Shown here one piece after another: positions 23,555 to 35,143 of a DNA stretch of 64,000 nt. A program made the position numbers and the translations under genes. Position 1 is the stretch's first letter; every line of letters starts with the position of its first letter. Under the pieces are notes generated by a model, which saw only the letters and a list, made by a program, of their open reading frames with translations, made no database searches and had not been told where the DNA came from. This DNA comes from Megascapheus bottae (taxonomy: Eukaryota > Chordata > Mammalia > Rodentia > Geomyidae): contig JANJXV010000025.1 of NCBI GenBank assembly GCA_024803745.1, positions 15,952,341-16,016,340 on the forward strand, written 5' to 3'.

Positions 23555-23969
23555 ATTGAGCCAGGAGTTTGGCCTAGTGGTAGAGTGCTTGCCTAGCATG
23601 CACGAAGACCCGGGTTCGATTCCTTGGTACCACATACATAGAAAAATAGCCAGAAATATGGGGCCGGGAGTTTGGCCTAGTGGTTAAAGTGCTTGCCTAG
23701 CATGCACGAAGACCTGGGTTCGATTCCTTGGTACCACATACATAGAACAAGGCCGGAAGTGGTGCTGAGGCTCAAGTGGTAGAGTGCTAAGCCTTGAGAA
23801 AGTCCAAGGACAGTGCTCAGGCCCTGAGCTCAAGCCCAGGACTGGCAAAAAAAAAAAAAAGCCAGAAGTAGTTCTGAGGCTCAAGTGGTAGAGCTCTAGC
23901 CTTGAGAAAGTCCAAGAACAGTGCGTAGGCCCTGAGCTCAAGCCCAGGGCTGTCAAAAAAAAAAAAAAT
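23555..23969 (+). mobile_element. IDL-Geo-like SINE split by a nested SINE (outer element)
   Basis: The left monomer is at 23555-23658 and the right module with A-tail at 23860-23969. CATGCCAGATA flanks the whole unit (23544-23554, 23970-23980). The A-box region has the GGTAGAGTGC form. Confidence 0.93.
23659..23859 (+). mobile_element. Young IDL-Geo-like SINE nested in another SINE (inner element)
   Basis: A complete copy of the GGTTAAAGTGC subfamily inserted at the left/right monomer border of the outer SINE. The flanking duplication is AGCCAGAA-A/G-TA (23648-23658, 23860-23870), one mismatch. Confidence 0.94.
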
Positions 23970-23980
23970 CATGCCAGATA

Positions 23981-24516
23981 CACAGTTACTTAAGTCTGAA
24001 TTCAGGCAGACATGTTCATCAGCCTTGCTTCCAGCCTGTGTGGCCCCTTAGTTATAAGGCATAGCCTCCCTCTATTCAGGACCTTACTTACAGACTCATT
24101 AAGCAAAGTGCATGCCACACAGCAGTGCAACAAGTGCCAGTTCAATTATTAATAAAGCATCAGTTATAAATATTTCTCCCATTTTGCTGCTCTCTTAACA
24201 CAGGCTTTGTTTCTTTGAATTTTCTCTAGTTATAAAGAGCACATGTTAATACAACCTTTTCGGGGGTTACACAATCACTGGAATTTGGTTGTGGCTGATT
24301 CTGGGTTTGGTTGTGAGTTTGTTTCTGCTTGAATGAGACTTCAACTCTTTAGCATAAGCTTAGGGTGAACATTCCATACTCTTGACATGTAAAAAGGGTT
24401 TAGAATCAGTGCCAAGTACATACTCACTTGTATGATATTTGCTATGGATTATTAGAAAAGAAAAAGAAACATATAGCAAGGAATTACATATTCTCTGTAA
24501 AGCTCTGCATCTGAGA
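23981..24516. other. Unique non-coding sequence
   Basis: No gene or repeat recognised. Confidence 0.5.
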
Positions 24517-24800
24517 TGAGTTAGTACTTATCCAAAGGAATGTAAATCAGGATACAATAGAGGCACCTGCATACTTATGTTCATTGCTACACTATTCACA
24601 GTAGCCAAGCTATAGAAGCAGCATAGATGCCTTTTGACTGGTTAGTGGGTAAAGAAAATGTGGTATATGTATATGTGGGCAAAGAAAATGGTATATTATT
24701 CAACCATAAACAATAGTGAAATTATGTAGTTTGCAGGGAAATGGGTACATCTGAAAAACACCAATCCAGGCTCAGAAGGACCAAGATTACATATGGGGAT
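24517..24800 (+). mobile_element. Degraded LINE-1 ORF2 3' fragment
   Basis: L1 landmarks in order: tcattgctacactattcaca, gtagccaagctatagaagca, gatgccttttgactg, gtatattattcaaccataaa, gtttgcagggaaatggg. An internal repeat of gtgggtaaagaaaatg is seen. Confidence 0.82.
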
Positions 24801-26238
24801 ATAATTAAGTTTTTTTTTCATCCATTTGCATGAATTAAGGTAGAAGAGAATTCAAACCCAAAATTCAAGTTGGAGCCACTTTCTTTCTGTAGTGTATAAT
24901 GAGGAAGAAACAGTACATGGACTAACAGGTAGATTCCAAGAGAGCTGGGATGTCTAGAGGATTTATTTATTCAGCTGTCTAGACCACCACAGGTGAATAG
25001 TGAGATTGCTGAAGAGCTGTGAGTAGTCTGACAGAAGATGACAGTATATTCCATACACAGGCTGAGAATTCATTTATCTTCCCAGATCCTCTGACTTTAT
25101 CTGCAAAAGGCTGATGAAAAAAGAAAAAAATCTCATGCTTTCTACCCTGTTAAGCACATCCAGCAACAGTGCCTATGTGAAAGTCCCATGGCATTGTCCA
25201 CTTATTTCCCTGGTGACTTAGCCCAGCAGGGCCACTGGTGGAGTGGAGATGACAGCTGATTGTCCTTAGAGCCTGGGGAAGACAAAGAGCCTTGCTGGCT
25301 ATATGCTGATGAAACTAGTTGATGAAAAAGAAAGCTGATAGTTAGCCGGAAGGGTGCATAACACACAGGAACCAGGCCAGACTGTGGCACATTTCAGACA
25401 CACAGGTGGTAATAACTAGGCAGTCCATAGTTCAGGGACTGAACACACATAGGCATTAGGGGTGTAGAGTGTTCTTACATGGGCTTGGAAAGTGGGCAGA
25501 TGGAGGCCTTGATCCTTTGGACTAAGCACTTTGAACCTGATCCAAATGCTGTGTGCATTAAAAATCAGCTTTAAACAGAATTATGAAGCTCTGGACACAG
25601 AAGCATCTGTTCTACTTCCTTTCTGCTGATCATCCAGCCACTGCTTTCCAGCTGTGCTAGAGTTCTGCATTCTTTAGTAGGAGACGAACCCTTCCTTCTG
25701 CAGAATCTGCTCATGTTCAGACATTATCTTTAATAAAGGGCAGCTCTCAGATTTTTCAGAATGATTCTGAGACCGTCCATTGTAGATAGTGATGGGCCAA
25801 TTATATACATACCCTTTTATAGCCAAGTGTAACTAGGAACAGATCTCTTTTGCTATACAAAGTTGTGATATACTGTCCTAAAGGAGGCTGATGCCAACAG
25901 CTGCTTGGCAACAAGAGAGCATTTTGGAAGGATGCTTGGAATGTTTAATACACCATGTGCATAGCACGCTTCATTATGACATTGTGACCTTGAAAAAACC
26001 CTCAATGTCAAGGTTGTAATTTCTGAAAATGGAAAACTACCATAGTCTTACCTCATAGTTTTGTATCCCATACTGTAGGCCCCCTCTTATTCTCTTAGTA
26101 TAGATGAAAATGCAGGCTTGTCTCTCTACTTACACATTCAATAAATATTTATTAAGCCCTTTTCCATGGTAGATTGTTTATCATGAGTAACACATGATCC
26201 TTTCCCTCAGGGAGCTCTTCTTACTGATGTGGGTTTGG

Positions 26239-26241
<3 letters not shown>

Positions 26242-26294
<53 letters not shown>
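26242..26294 (+). repeat. (TG)n microsatellite
   Basis: About 26 TG units. Confidence 0.97.
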
Positions 26295-26295
<1 letters not shown>

Positions 26296-27879
26296 GTTTG
26301 CTGAGATAAGTTCATCATGTGAGCCATGTGGTTGAGTTTCTGTGGTCTTTGGAACTGATTGTTGATGATACAACGAAGTTCAGTCCAGTAGACATTAACC
26401 CTCTGCTCATATTTTAGTCTTAATCCTTAATGATTAACAAAACAACGGCAAAAGACCAGCCAAATCTTACTACATATCACATATTAAATCTACAAATATT
26501 TCCTGAGCATCTACTGAGTACTAAGTACTGTCCTGGGGCCTTCAAATTCAGAGGCTGCTCTCACAGGCTGGAAGTAGGTGGGTGATGATACCATGTTGTA
26601 CATATTTCTTATTGCTGATGAATTGGGAATACACAAAGATAGTCCTCTGTATGGCTTAGGGTCAACCTCTCGGCTAGGAATTTTTATTGTCTTACTTAAC
26701 CTGTTATGTTCATACCCGTTTGCCTAGTTATGCATTTCATCTATGTTCTTTAGACAGCTGAACTTTTCAAGACAGCTTCTTCTAGACAAGTACTCATCTT
26801 GGGCTCTTCTTGCCTCTTTGAGAGAAACCTAAATGAGGGATTCTTGTTGGGAGTATGTTCTCTTGTGTCTGGTCTCCCCATTCTGGTTGTGGAGGGGAGC
26901 TTGGTGGTCATGGCGCTTTTCTAAGTGGATGTCACCTGTTCTCTCTGAGCTCACAATTTAGAACTCTTGCAAGCTACTCTGGGGGCTAGGAGAGGCTATC
27001 TATTCAGTAGAGAGCCTTCACAATGGGCCCCCTTCACAATGGGGCTCTCACCAAGTAGGAAGAGATGAGAGGGTCCATTGAGGAGACAAATTGATTCCAT
27101 GATGCCACACAGTTAGTTAAATGTAGCTCCTTGAAAGGAGATGAATTCAGGCTCACTATTCTCTTCCTTCCTGACTTCTTTATGGATAAAAAGTAGCTGG
27201 CTCCCAAGGTAGTGTTAACTTGACCTAACTTCCCATTGTGGGTTTTAGGCTCAGTTTCTGGAGTCTATTTAGAGTAAGCCATGCAGCTGAGCCCCAAGGG
27301 TCCTGGAGGGCAAGACAGATGACAAGACTGTGATATTGATGACCGTGATTAAAAAATCTCAGAAAAGAGGAGCTGCCTCTCTTCCCCCCTTACAGAGAAG
27401 CAGGTAAAACTGAAGAGAAAAATTAACCCCTTCCTCAACACAATCACATTGCTTACTAGGACCTGCAATGTAAACACTGATAAAGATTGTGTCTATATTA
27501 TGTTGGTATTTAGTTATGTGATACATACAATCATCAGTGGGGCTGAGTAGACAGGGAATAGACATAAAGAAGAGAGCAGGAGAGTCATCTATAATTGAGT
27601 GCCAGGGCTTTCCAGTGGGTTAGAGTAGAGGCTCAAGAATCCATCAAGACAAGACCTACCCCTGTGGTTTAGCCTGGTCTACACAGTCCCTCTACTCTAT
27701 AAGAGATTAGACAAAGCTCCAATAATTCCTCCTGTAGATTGCATCCTCACATAGATTGTAAGCCAGTAGGTAAGGAGCTAATTGTGATGCCAGCCCTACC
27801 CCTGGAGGGGGTATTTTTTTCCTCTTGAGCCCTGAAGTTGGGATGATCTGAATAATCCCAAAGAGAACCCTTAGCTGTT

Positions 27880-27881
<2 letters not shown>

Positions 27882-27911
<30 letters not shown>

Positions 27912-27940
27912 GCACGCACGCACGCACGCACGCACACACA
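27882..27940 (+). repeat. (CA)n(CGCA)n compound microsatellite
   Basis: About 13 CA units followed by about 7 CGCA units and a few CA. The CpG-bearing block stands out in a CpG-poor region. Confidence 0.96.
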
Positions 27941-28119
27941 CCTTCACCCCTCAGATAGCCCAGTATCTCAAAAAAGCATGGTATACATCTTGATATGAAA
28001 ATAAACACCACTGGGACTGAGTAGAAAATAAAAAGCTCACTAGAAGGTAAACTCCATGTAGACAGAAATCTTGTCTGTCTTTTCTGTCTAATGCCTGTGA
28101 TTGTGTCTAGTACATTATA

Positions 28120-28285
28120 GGTTTAAAAAAAAAGGGGGGGATAAGAGGGTGGGGGGAGGGAAATGGGGACCAAGACATGAGAAAGGGTATCAGTGTTTGT
28201 AAAGTAATAACACCTTCTATCTGGTGAATATAATGTAACCCTTCTATTAATTACAATGAAAAAAATATATATAAAGGGAATAAAA
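28120..28285 (+). mobile_element. LINE-1 3' UTR tail, strongly 5' truncated
   Basis: It shares with 8800-8945 the order G-rich block, catgagaaagggtatca, ataatgtaacccttctatta, attacaatgaaa. Only the last 160 bp or so of the L1 is present. Confidence 0.83.
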
Positions 28286-28364
28286 TAATTTGCATTTCAT
28301 GCCAACTGTCTACAATATGCTTCTTCTAAGGATTTTCTAACACCCATGACTGAAAACAACTGAC

Positions 28365-28535
28365 CCTTACCTAACAGTTTCTATGTGCCATTGGCATAGT
28401 GAACTCATTTAGTAGCAACCTTACAGGTAGTTCTAGAGTTTACTCACTCCTATTTTATAGAGATGGAACCTGGGAAAGAAGGAGCTAAGTAAGCAGCTCA
28501 GGGTGATATGGCTGGTAAGGTAGGGCTGGAGCGAG
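28365..28535 (+). repeat. MIR-like ancient SINE
   Basis: Order typical of MIR: tttctatgtgcc, cctattttatagagatggaa, aagtaagcagctcagggtga. Confidence 0.62.
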
Positions 28536-28835
28536 GGGCAACTGCTCAGTTTGACCAATGATGGAACTTCTTGGCTGGAGTCCCTCCATGTTTGTCCCTT
28601 CATGGATTGTGATGTTCCTGAACAACTTCCTGAGCTATTTAAAGCTCCCTGGGACTGATTGGTATTTATTTTCAAAGGAGAATGCCTAAATTTCACCCCT
28701 GGTCCCATGGTCTCATTTCCCCCCATAGATTGATAATTAGATGTGTGAACCCAAGTGACCTTCACACATACAACAAGGGCAAAAATAATAGTCAGGGGGA
28801 AATGGTGAACAGAAAAACCATGAACATTTAATGAG

Positions 28836-28966
28836 GGAGCTGGGAATGTGGCTTAGTGGCCTAGCATACATGAAGCCCTAGGTTGGATTCCTCAGTACCA
28901 CATAACCAGAACAAGCTGGAAGTAACACAGTGGCTCAAAATGGTAGAGTGCTGGCCTTGAGCAAAA

Positions 28967-28967
<1 letters not shown>
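28836..28967 (+). mobile_element. IDL-Geo-like SINE, truncated by a GA repeat
   Basis: Starts gggagctgggaatgtggctt. About 15 bp are missing in the left monomer (tagtggcctagcatac), and the right module stops at ccttgagcaaaaagcga where (GA)n begins. Confidence 0.85.
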
Positions 28968-29023
<56 letters not shown>

Positions 29024-29075
29024 GGAGGAGGAGGAGGAGGAGGAGGAGGAGGAGGAGGAGGAAGGAAGGAAGGAA
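28968..29075 (+). repeat. (GA)n(GGA)n(GGAA)n compound purine repeat
   Basis: About 52 bp of GA, then about 40 bp of GGA, then GGAA units. The minus strand gives poly-Ser/Leu open frames. Confidence 0.97.
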
Positions 29076-30127
29076 AAGAAAGAAAATTTCATGAGTTTAG
29101 ATATGTTTAACAAAGCAGGGGGGAGGGAGGGAGGGGGGGACTTAAAACCCACTGTGAAAGCATCCATTCAATCGAGAGTTTCAGAAAACAGAGCAAATCA
29201 GAATAGGGTTATAAAAGTAGGGACAGGATTTAAACTATAACAACACAGCAAGAAGTTGTATACCAGTTTGGCTCTGAGCTTTCTTGCAGCCAAGCAGAAA
29301 AGGAAATCTGATCTCCTCCTAAATGCCAAATTCGCATCATTAAAAGCCTGGGGATGCAGGCAGAAGTGGAGTCGAGAATCACTCATAGTCTCTGCTGCCC
29401 AGGAAACAGCACAGTGGACGAGCATGCATTGTTGTCAAGACAGTTGTCTGAGCTCAGAATGTATAGTGAGATTTCTCACAAGTGTTGAAATGTGTACATA
29501 TCTCCAGCTGACATTTCTAGGTTACATATGCTTTAATCCTTCTGTTTTTGCCACAGGGCAAAAACAGGATACTTAATACCAACACATGTCCATTATGCCA
29601 GGATGTCATTTTCATTGTGAGTGGCTTGCGGGTTTTGTGGGATGGAGATTTCATCATCAGTGCACTTCAGCTTTAGAGCTCGTCTGGGTTTGACCACATG
29701 AGCGATCTCCTTGTGTGATGATAATGAAAAACTCCTCATCTTTATAGATGAGTTATGAATTATAACATACTTGATGTGCATGAAGTGTATTTTTGTCTTC
29801 CTGGGAATGTTTTTTGCTTGGGAAAAATAGCACAGTAGCCAAGGGTAAGAAAAAGGTGCTGTTCTGGATCAGCAAAATGACTGATTTGGTGTTGGGGATT
29901 TTTCCCATTAATTTTATATGTACCCACATAATGCTATGGATGTTATTTTGCAGAACTTGCTTAGGGCACAGTAAAAAAAAATCTCACTTACTTTGTTCTG
30001 TTGATTATTTACCTCGAACTGAGAGTATCACTTCTATTCTGTGAAAAGTTAGAAGGAGCAACAGTCATAGGAAGCCAAAGGAAACAATTAGCCAAGCATA
30101 GATTATCATTATCTTCCAGGACATTCT

Positions 30128-30129
<2 letters not shown>
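29076..30129. other. Unique non-coding sequence
   Basis: No gene recognised. A 106-codon open frame at 29256-29576 has no family likeness. Confidence 0.5.
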
Positions 30130-30166
<37 letters not shown>

Positions 30167-30295
30167 CTCTCTCGCTCTCTCTCGCTCTCTCTCGCTCTCT
30201 CTCTCGCTCTCCCTCGCTCTCCCTCCCTCCCTCTCCCTCTCTCTCTCCTTCTCCCTCTCCTTTTCCTTCTTCTCCTTCTCCCTCTCCCTCTCTTG
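30130..30295 (+). repeat. (CT)n with regular CTCTCTCG interruptions
   Basis: (CT)n at 30130-30162, then a CTCTCTCG-type unit repeated several times, then CCCTCC and TTCTCC variants. Arg/Glu-rich minus-strand frames come from it. Confidence 0.96.
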
Positions 30296-30481
30296 TTCCA
30301 AAGCATTAGCCAACCTGAAATTGAGCTTAGACCACAGATTTCCACTCCTGTTCCTTTTACATGAACTACATTTGCCTACTCCTTTTCTCTCCAATAGACC
30401 CAGGGGCAGCAATGTGGACTAGGTCCATAGTGGAGTCTGTCTGTGATAAGAAAGGACAACAAACTGCTAGTGGACTGTCTT

Positions 30482-30612
30482 GGGAACGTAATAAGAAGGG
30501 GTATCAATGTTCGAGAAGTAATGTACCCACTACCTGATGAATGTAACTATAACCCTTCTATATATTACCCTGACAATAAAATACAATTTTTAAAAACAGA
30601 AAAAAAAGAAAA
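30482..30612 (+). mobile_element. LINE-1 3' UTR tail, strongly 5' truncated (third copy)
   Basis: Shares gaaggggtatcaatgttcga, gaagtaatgtacc, ataacccttctatatattac and an A-rich end with the tails at 8800 and 28120, but is more diverged. Confidence 0.72.
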
Positions 30613-30639
30613 CGAGCCTTATCTGTGTAGGTGACTTTT

Positions 30640-30945
30640 TTCTTTTTTTAATGCAGGGCCTTACCCTTGCTAGGCAGATGCTTCTACTACTGAGTCATAC
30701 CTCTAGACCTCTTTTGTGCTGGGTACTTTTGAAATAGGGTCTCACTCCCTGTCCAGCACCTCCCGAGTATGAGTAGCCTATCCCACATACTAGCTAGGAT
30801 AACAGATATGTGTCACCATGCCAGCAATTCATTGAGAATGGGTCTCAGGAATTTTTCTGTTCAGGCTGGTCTCAACTCATGATCCTCCCAGTCTCAGCCT
30901 CCTACATAGCTGGGATTGTAGGTGAGTGTCACTGGCACCAGGTTC
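30640..30945 (-). mobile_element. Old ID plus B1-like SINE, different from the chimeric family
   Basis: Reverse strand: an ID-like part (cttacccttgctaggcagat, tactactgagtcat) then a B1-like part (caggctggtctcaactcatg, cctcctacatagctgggatt, gtgtcactggcacc). The right module of the other SINEs is absent. Confidence 0.65.
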
Positions 30946-32470
30946 CTGGACGATGCATTGGTGGAGTTCACTGCAATATGTGACATACTTTTGGACAGCT
31001 TCTAAACACATAGAACCCAAAGCCTCATCTATTCCCAGCAGGCTTGCTCAGTGGAAAGTGTACCTGTCAAGCCTGCCTGTCTCCTCCATCTCTACTCTGA
31101 ACCCCCATCCATGCTCTGGCCCCACCCTCCACTAAGCCCTTTTTCCTCAAATTGCTGTAGTCAATTATCACATCACCCCTCACCCTGCCTGACTATCCAC
31201 CGGGGTGGGGCTCTCTCACATCTGCAGTTGCCACCTCTCTATTCTGGTCCCTCCCTTCCTCCTTTGCTGCTGCTCCTCTCCCAGATTTAGGGTACTTTTT
31301 CTAGAACTCCTTTTACAAGGTTCATCTCTCGCTCTTCCTAACAGTCTCAGAGGGCTTTCTCACCACTCCTGGCTAAGTTGGTTCTCTGTCCCTCCGTAGA
31401 ACACATCCTAAAGAAACTCAGCCCATATCTGTACCTGCATGGTTGACTCAGATAGTTTTTCATCATACTTTGCTTTCTCTGCTGCTCTTCCTGGCCAGCT
31501 GCTTGCCAACTCTGAGCTTCTCTACCGTTGTCCTCATACATTCTACACCCCAGTGTCTGGCTGGGCCCTTGCTTCTCTCTATCCTGATCTCTGTTTTGGC
31601 CTTGCTCCTTGTTCCCTCCTATATCTTCTTCCTCCACCTCCTTCCTCCAGCAAGCATTCATCCTACTGCTGCCTTTGGCTATTGAGCCCACACCATGGTT
31701 CTGTCTTCCCTTTCAGAGGGGCATCAGTCCACATGACTAGAAGAGAATTATTTTTTTCCCTTCAAGGGGCCCCATTTTCAGTCTGGGATAGTGACACATG
31801 GATACTTTTCCTAGAGAACAAAGAATTAACCTGCTCATCATCTCTGCTACATCCCATAAACAGCATCCATGACAACATGACATTCCATGCGTGTCTCCAC
31901 TGACTTAGCAGCCCATGCTCAGAAATGGCAAAGGCTCAGGAAACCCTGGTATGGACGAGTGTATGTGTGTCTGTCTGTCTTCATGTCTTTGGTGGTACTG
32001 AGATTTGGATTCCGCCCCAGGAGACAAACCCAAAGAGTGATTTGCAGAACTCCATTTAGCTCTGGAGTTTAATTTTAGTGGGCCTGTGAAAAGAGGGGTG
32101 GTGAAGCTCTCTGAATGACTTTAAAAGCCATTGACACTGCAAGGAATAACTTGTCAAATATTTGGAAGCCTTCTGCCCTGTCAAGCCATCTTGTCATTGT
32201 AGTGACTATGGGCTATATAGCAAGTTCATTAGATCAGGGTTGATTTTTCATGAATACTGTTGCTTTTTGTGGAGGCACATATTACAAATGCAAAATAGTT
32301 ATATGTTCTCATGGACAAATCTCACTCAGGATAAAAGAAAGCCACAGTTACTGGAACTGTACAGCAGACAACCTAAAGGGTAGATAAGATTTTCAAAGTT
32401 GGTTTGCAACTCTGGCATTTTCCTCACAAGACAAACCATGATTGTGAGAGTCAGTGCTTATCTCTTTGTG
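30946..32470. other. Non-coding sequence upstream of the first coding exon
   Basis: No gene recognised. 31050-31700 is pyrimidine-rich, giving long but unsupported Ser/Leu/Pro open frames (for example 31439-31903). Confidence 0.55.
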
Positions 32471-32517
32471 TTTCCTAGATATTCTGAGTGAGAACCTTCA
32501 GGCCATCTAGGAAAATG
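32471..32517 (+). promoter_or_regulatory. TLN2: TLN2 translation start region
   Basis: The 3' splice site is at 32477-32478, the 5' UTR end at 32479-32514, an in-frame TGA at 32485-32487 and the ATG at 32515 in good Kozak context. No upstream ATG lies in this part of the UTR. Confidence 0.9.
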
Positions 32518-32650
32518 GTGGCCCTGTCCTTAAAGATTTGCGTGCGCCACTGCAATGTGGTAAAGACTATGCAGTTCGAACCGTCTACGGCTGTGTATGA
32601 TGCTTGTCGAGTCATTCGAGAGCGAGTACCTGAGGCACAAACTGGACAAG
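32479..32650 (+). CDS. TLN2: TLN2 coding exon 1: 5' UTR end, start codon, F0 domain start
   Basis: The exon follows the acceptor tttcctag. It has 36 bp of 5' UTR, then the ATG at 32515, and encodes residues 1-45 plus one base. The start is well supported: an in-frame TGA lies at 32485-32487 with no ATG between, and the context is aaaATGG (A at -3, G at +4). The protein begins MVALSLKICVRHCNVVKTMQ, which is the start of the F0 ubiquitin-like fold. The donor is CAAG|gtgggt and splits the codon for Ala46. The acceptor upstream of the UTR shows that at least one more 5' non-coding exon exists. Confidence 0.96.
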
Positions 32651-33038
32651 GTGGGTCACAGCTATATTCTTCCAAACACGGGCTGCCCAGCATACCAGTC
32701 TTCTTTATACCATATTATCATCCTGAATGCCCCCTATGCCCATATGACCTGGGACTTAGGTGGTCACTGCCTTGCTTTGTCCACAAATACCCATGGATGG
32801 ATAGAATAGAAGGGCCAGAGAACCACATCAGATATAGTAAGAAAGCAATCTGTACTGCTTTATTTCTGGTGATTCTGTAAACCTCAGATGCACGATCTCA
32901 TTTGTGGGTGTTGCTCCTTTCTGCTTTTGTGTGTTGGCTGATTGTGTGTTGGCTGTGATTTACATGCTCAAATGGATCTGGGACTTGTCATACCTTTGTC
33001 ATTTTTTCCTCCCCTTTTTCTCTCCATTGATCTTCCAG

Positions 33039-33136
33039 CTTCTGATTATGGGCTGTTCCTCTCTGATGAAGACCCCAGGAAAGGAATCTGGCTGGAAGCT
33101 GGCAGAACACTGGATTATTACATGTTACGGAATGGG
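33039..33136 (+). CDS. TLN2: TLN2 coding exon 2: rest of F0
   Basis: Residues 46-78, after the acceptor tcttccag at the end of a short 388 bp intron. The translation runs ASDYGLFLSDEDPRKGIWLE and on to YYMLRNG, the second half of F0. In talin-1 this domain is known to bind Rap1 GTPase; sharing of that role by talin-2 is inferred from the family. The donor is gtaggc, weaker than consensus, and abuts a run of four G, so the exact boundary was fixed by phase: 136 + 98 bp gives 78 whole codons. Confidence 0.95.
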
Positions 33137-33554
33137 GTAGGCATTTGGTCTTCATTATATTTTTTTTTTCACTGCCTTATCCCTAGACCTTGCCTCAAGG
33201 CTGTTGTCAGTGCAGTCTTCCTATGGGGGCAACTACTAAATTGCTGTGTGATGAGCTTTGTGAACCTCTCCAGGAGGAGAGAAGATGAGAGGACCCAAGT
33301 CCTCCAAATTCCATTGAAGGACTGAGACACTTAGGCACAGTATCACACATCATTGGTAGACTTGGCAGATGTGAGGTTAAGTAAGAGAATGTGCGCAGGT
33401 AGAATAGGCCATGTCCCTGGGGCTGGTGACAGGAAGTGTTAACTCTTAAGTTAAATCAAATTGTAAAGGTGAACACAGCCAGATAGCATCAACAGTTCAT
33501 ATTTAAAGTGGAAACTTAATTGGAGATGTGAGTTGAATAGCTCCCAATCATAGT

Positions 33555-33680
33555 AATGTCAATAAAAACAGTCATTGGATGTTAATTGAGGCCAGGTAAT
33601 GAGTTAAGAACTATTTGTTCGACTTTCTCTTCCACTTCACCTACAAGATAGTGGGGTTTTTGTACACTACATGGTGTAGA
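33555..33680 (+). repeat. MIR-like ancient SINE
   Basis: Weak match: aatgagttaagaactatttg, cttccacttcacctacaaga. Lies in intron 2. Confidence 0.4.
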
Positions 33681-33817
33681 CCAATCAGAGTGGCCAGTGT
33701 TCCATGAAGAAGAAAAAAATTGTATTCATTTTTTTTCTTCCATGAGTATAGTTTTAAAATGCAATCTAATTTTTTTCTCTTTTCTTTTCTTTTTCTTTTT
33801 CTTTTTATTTTTTTTGT

Positions 33818-33932
33818 GTATCAGTCCTGGGGCTTGATTGAAATCACAGTCTAGGTGCTGCCCTTGAGATTTTTAGTTTATGGTAGTGTTCTCTCGTTTG
33901 AGCCACAATGTCACTTCTGTATTTTTTTTTCT

Positions 33933-33968
<36 letters not shown>

Positions 33969-34090
33969 GAGTAGTTTAATGGAAATAAGTCTCATAGACT
34001 TTCCTGCCTGGGCTAGCTTCAAACTGCAATCCTCAGATCTCATCCTCCTGAGTTGCTAGGATTACAGGCATGAGACACAAGCACTCAGCA
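33818..34090 (-). mobile_element. B1-Geo-like chimeric SINE with T-rich expansion
   Basis: Reverse-strand right module (gggcttgattgaaatcacag, gtttgagccacaatgtcact), then a (TTTTC)n/T-run insertion at about 33918-33968 in the linker, then the B1-like part (ctcatcctcctgagttgcta). A T-rich run precedes it at 33765-33815. Confidence 0.83.
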
Positions 34091-34160
34091 TGATCTGATG
34101 TTTTTAAAAGACACCACAAAGTTATGATCTGTTTAATCTCAACCTTTACTATGGAAACCA

Positions 34161-34400
34161 CTCCAACTGTGACTGGTGGTTCATGCCATCTCATCTACTC
34201 ATAAGGCTGAAATCTGAGGGTCACGATTCAAAGCCAGCCCAGACAGGAAAGTTCATGAGACTCTTGTCTCCAAAAAAGCAACAAAAGAAAGACAGATATA
34301 AGTGGCCCTGTGACTAAAGTGGTAGTACAGTAGCCTTGAGCAAAAGAAGCTCAGAGATAGCCAGGCTCTGAGTTCAAGCATCAATACAGGCAAAAAAAAA
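34161..34400 (+). mobile_element. B1-Geo-like chimeric SINE
   Basis: actggtggttcatgccatct, ataaggctgaaatctgaggg, then the right module (tgtgactaaagtggtagtac) and the tail caggcaaaaaaaaag. Confidence 0.82.
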
Positions 34401-34542
34401 GAATTAGGGGAATATTTCTAGGTCTCTAATTATATAAAAACTATATGAATAATAAATGTATTTTAGTAAACATTTTGAAAATGAAAATTTTTCATTCTAT
34501 AGATGCATAATAAAATGTGCTTATCAGATGACATAAAAGCCA

Positions 34543-34776
34543 GAGCCAGATGCCAGCAGTGGTTCTTGTCTATAATCATACCTACATATGAGGCTGATAC
34601 CTGATTATCAAAGTTTAAAACCAGCCCAGGCAGTTAAGCCTATGAGACTTGAATCTTCAATAACCTTTGAAAAGCTAGAAGTGGAGTTATGACACAAGTG
34701 GTACAGCATCAACTTTGCAAGCATGAGGCCCAACGTTCAAACTCTGGTACCAGCACATACACACTAAAAAAAAAAG
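34543..34776 (+). mobile_element. B1-Geo-like chimeric SINE
   Basis: gccagatgccagcagtggtt through ggtaccagcacatacacact and an A-run. The right module is more worn than in its neighbour. Confidence 0.78.
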
Positions 34777-35143
34777 ATGGCTTGAGAGGCACGTTGAAGG
34801 CAATAAGATGTCCCCTTCTCTTCTTATTAGCACAATTCCACCCTGGGCTTTGAGTAGAACAAACTGGCATTCTAACTTCACGGAGCATAGTTTTTAGTCA
34901 TTATGAACTCTCAAGTATTCTTTCTCAGAGTGAATTTTACTACCAGATTTTTGAGGAATCTTTCTGAACTATTATAATAGTTAAAGAAAGTTTTATATCC
35001 ATCCTAATAATAATACCCTCCCCCCTACACACACCCTTCCATGAAAACTTGGGAAATGAAGTTTTAGAATAATGAGAAAATCAGCATTGTTTTCTTGAAG
35101 ACAAGTGTCTGAGTTTGTAGTCAAATTCTCACTCATTATGAAC

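Larger units (their letters stand above)
24801..28119. other. Mostly unique non-coding sequence, SINE-free
   Basis: About 3.3 kb without a recent SINE. It has possible old repeat ends at 26135-26220 (caataaatatttattaagcc) and 26450-26545 (aaatatttcctgagcatcta), a (GT)n and a (CA)n(CGCA)n. No gene recognised. Confidence 0.5.

Noticed and set aside
31439..31903. 154-codon plus-strand open frame, Ser/Leu/Pro-rich
   Set aside because: Pyrimidine-rich base composition explains it. Another frame is open across the same bases, and no family likeness is seen.
1..32478. A TLN2 promoter or CpG island upstream of the first coding exon
   Set aside because: The region is CpG-poor and no cluster of promoter elements stands out. 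Single MEF2-like matches (e.g. near 1822 and 15526) are expected by chance.
32488..32514. A longer TLN2 N-terminus starting at the in-frame GTG at 32488
   Set aside because: The ATG at 32515 has good context and matches the known talin start MVALSLK. The upstream triplets are 5' UTR after an in-frame TGA.
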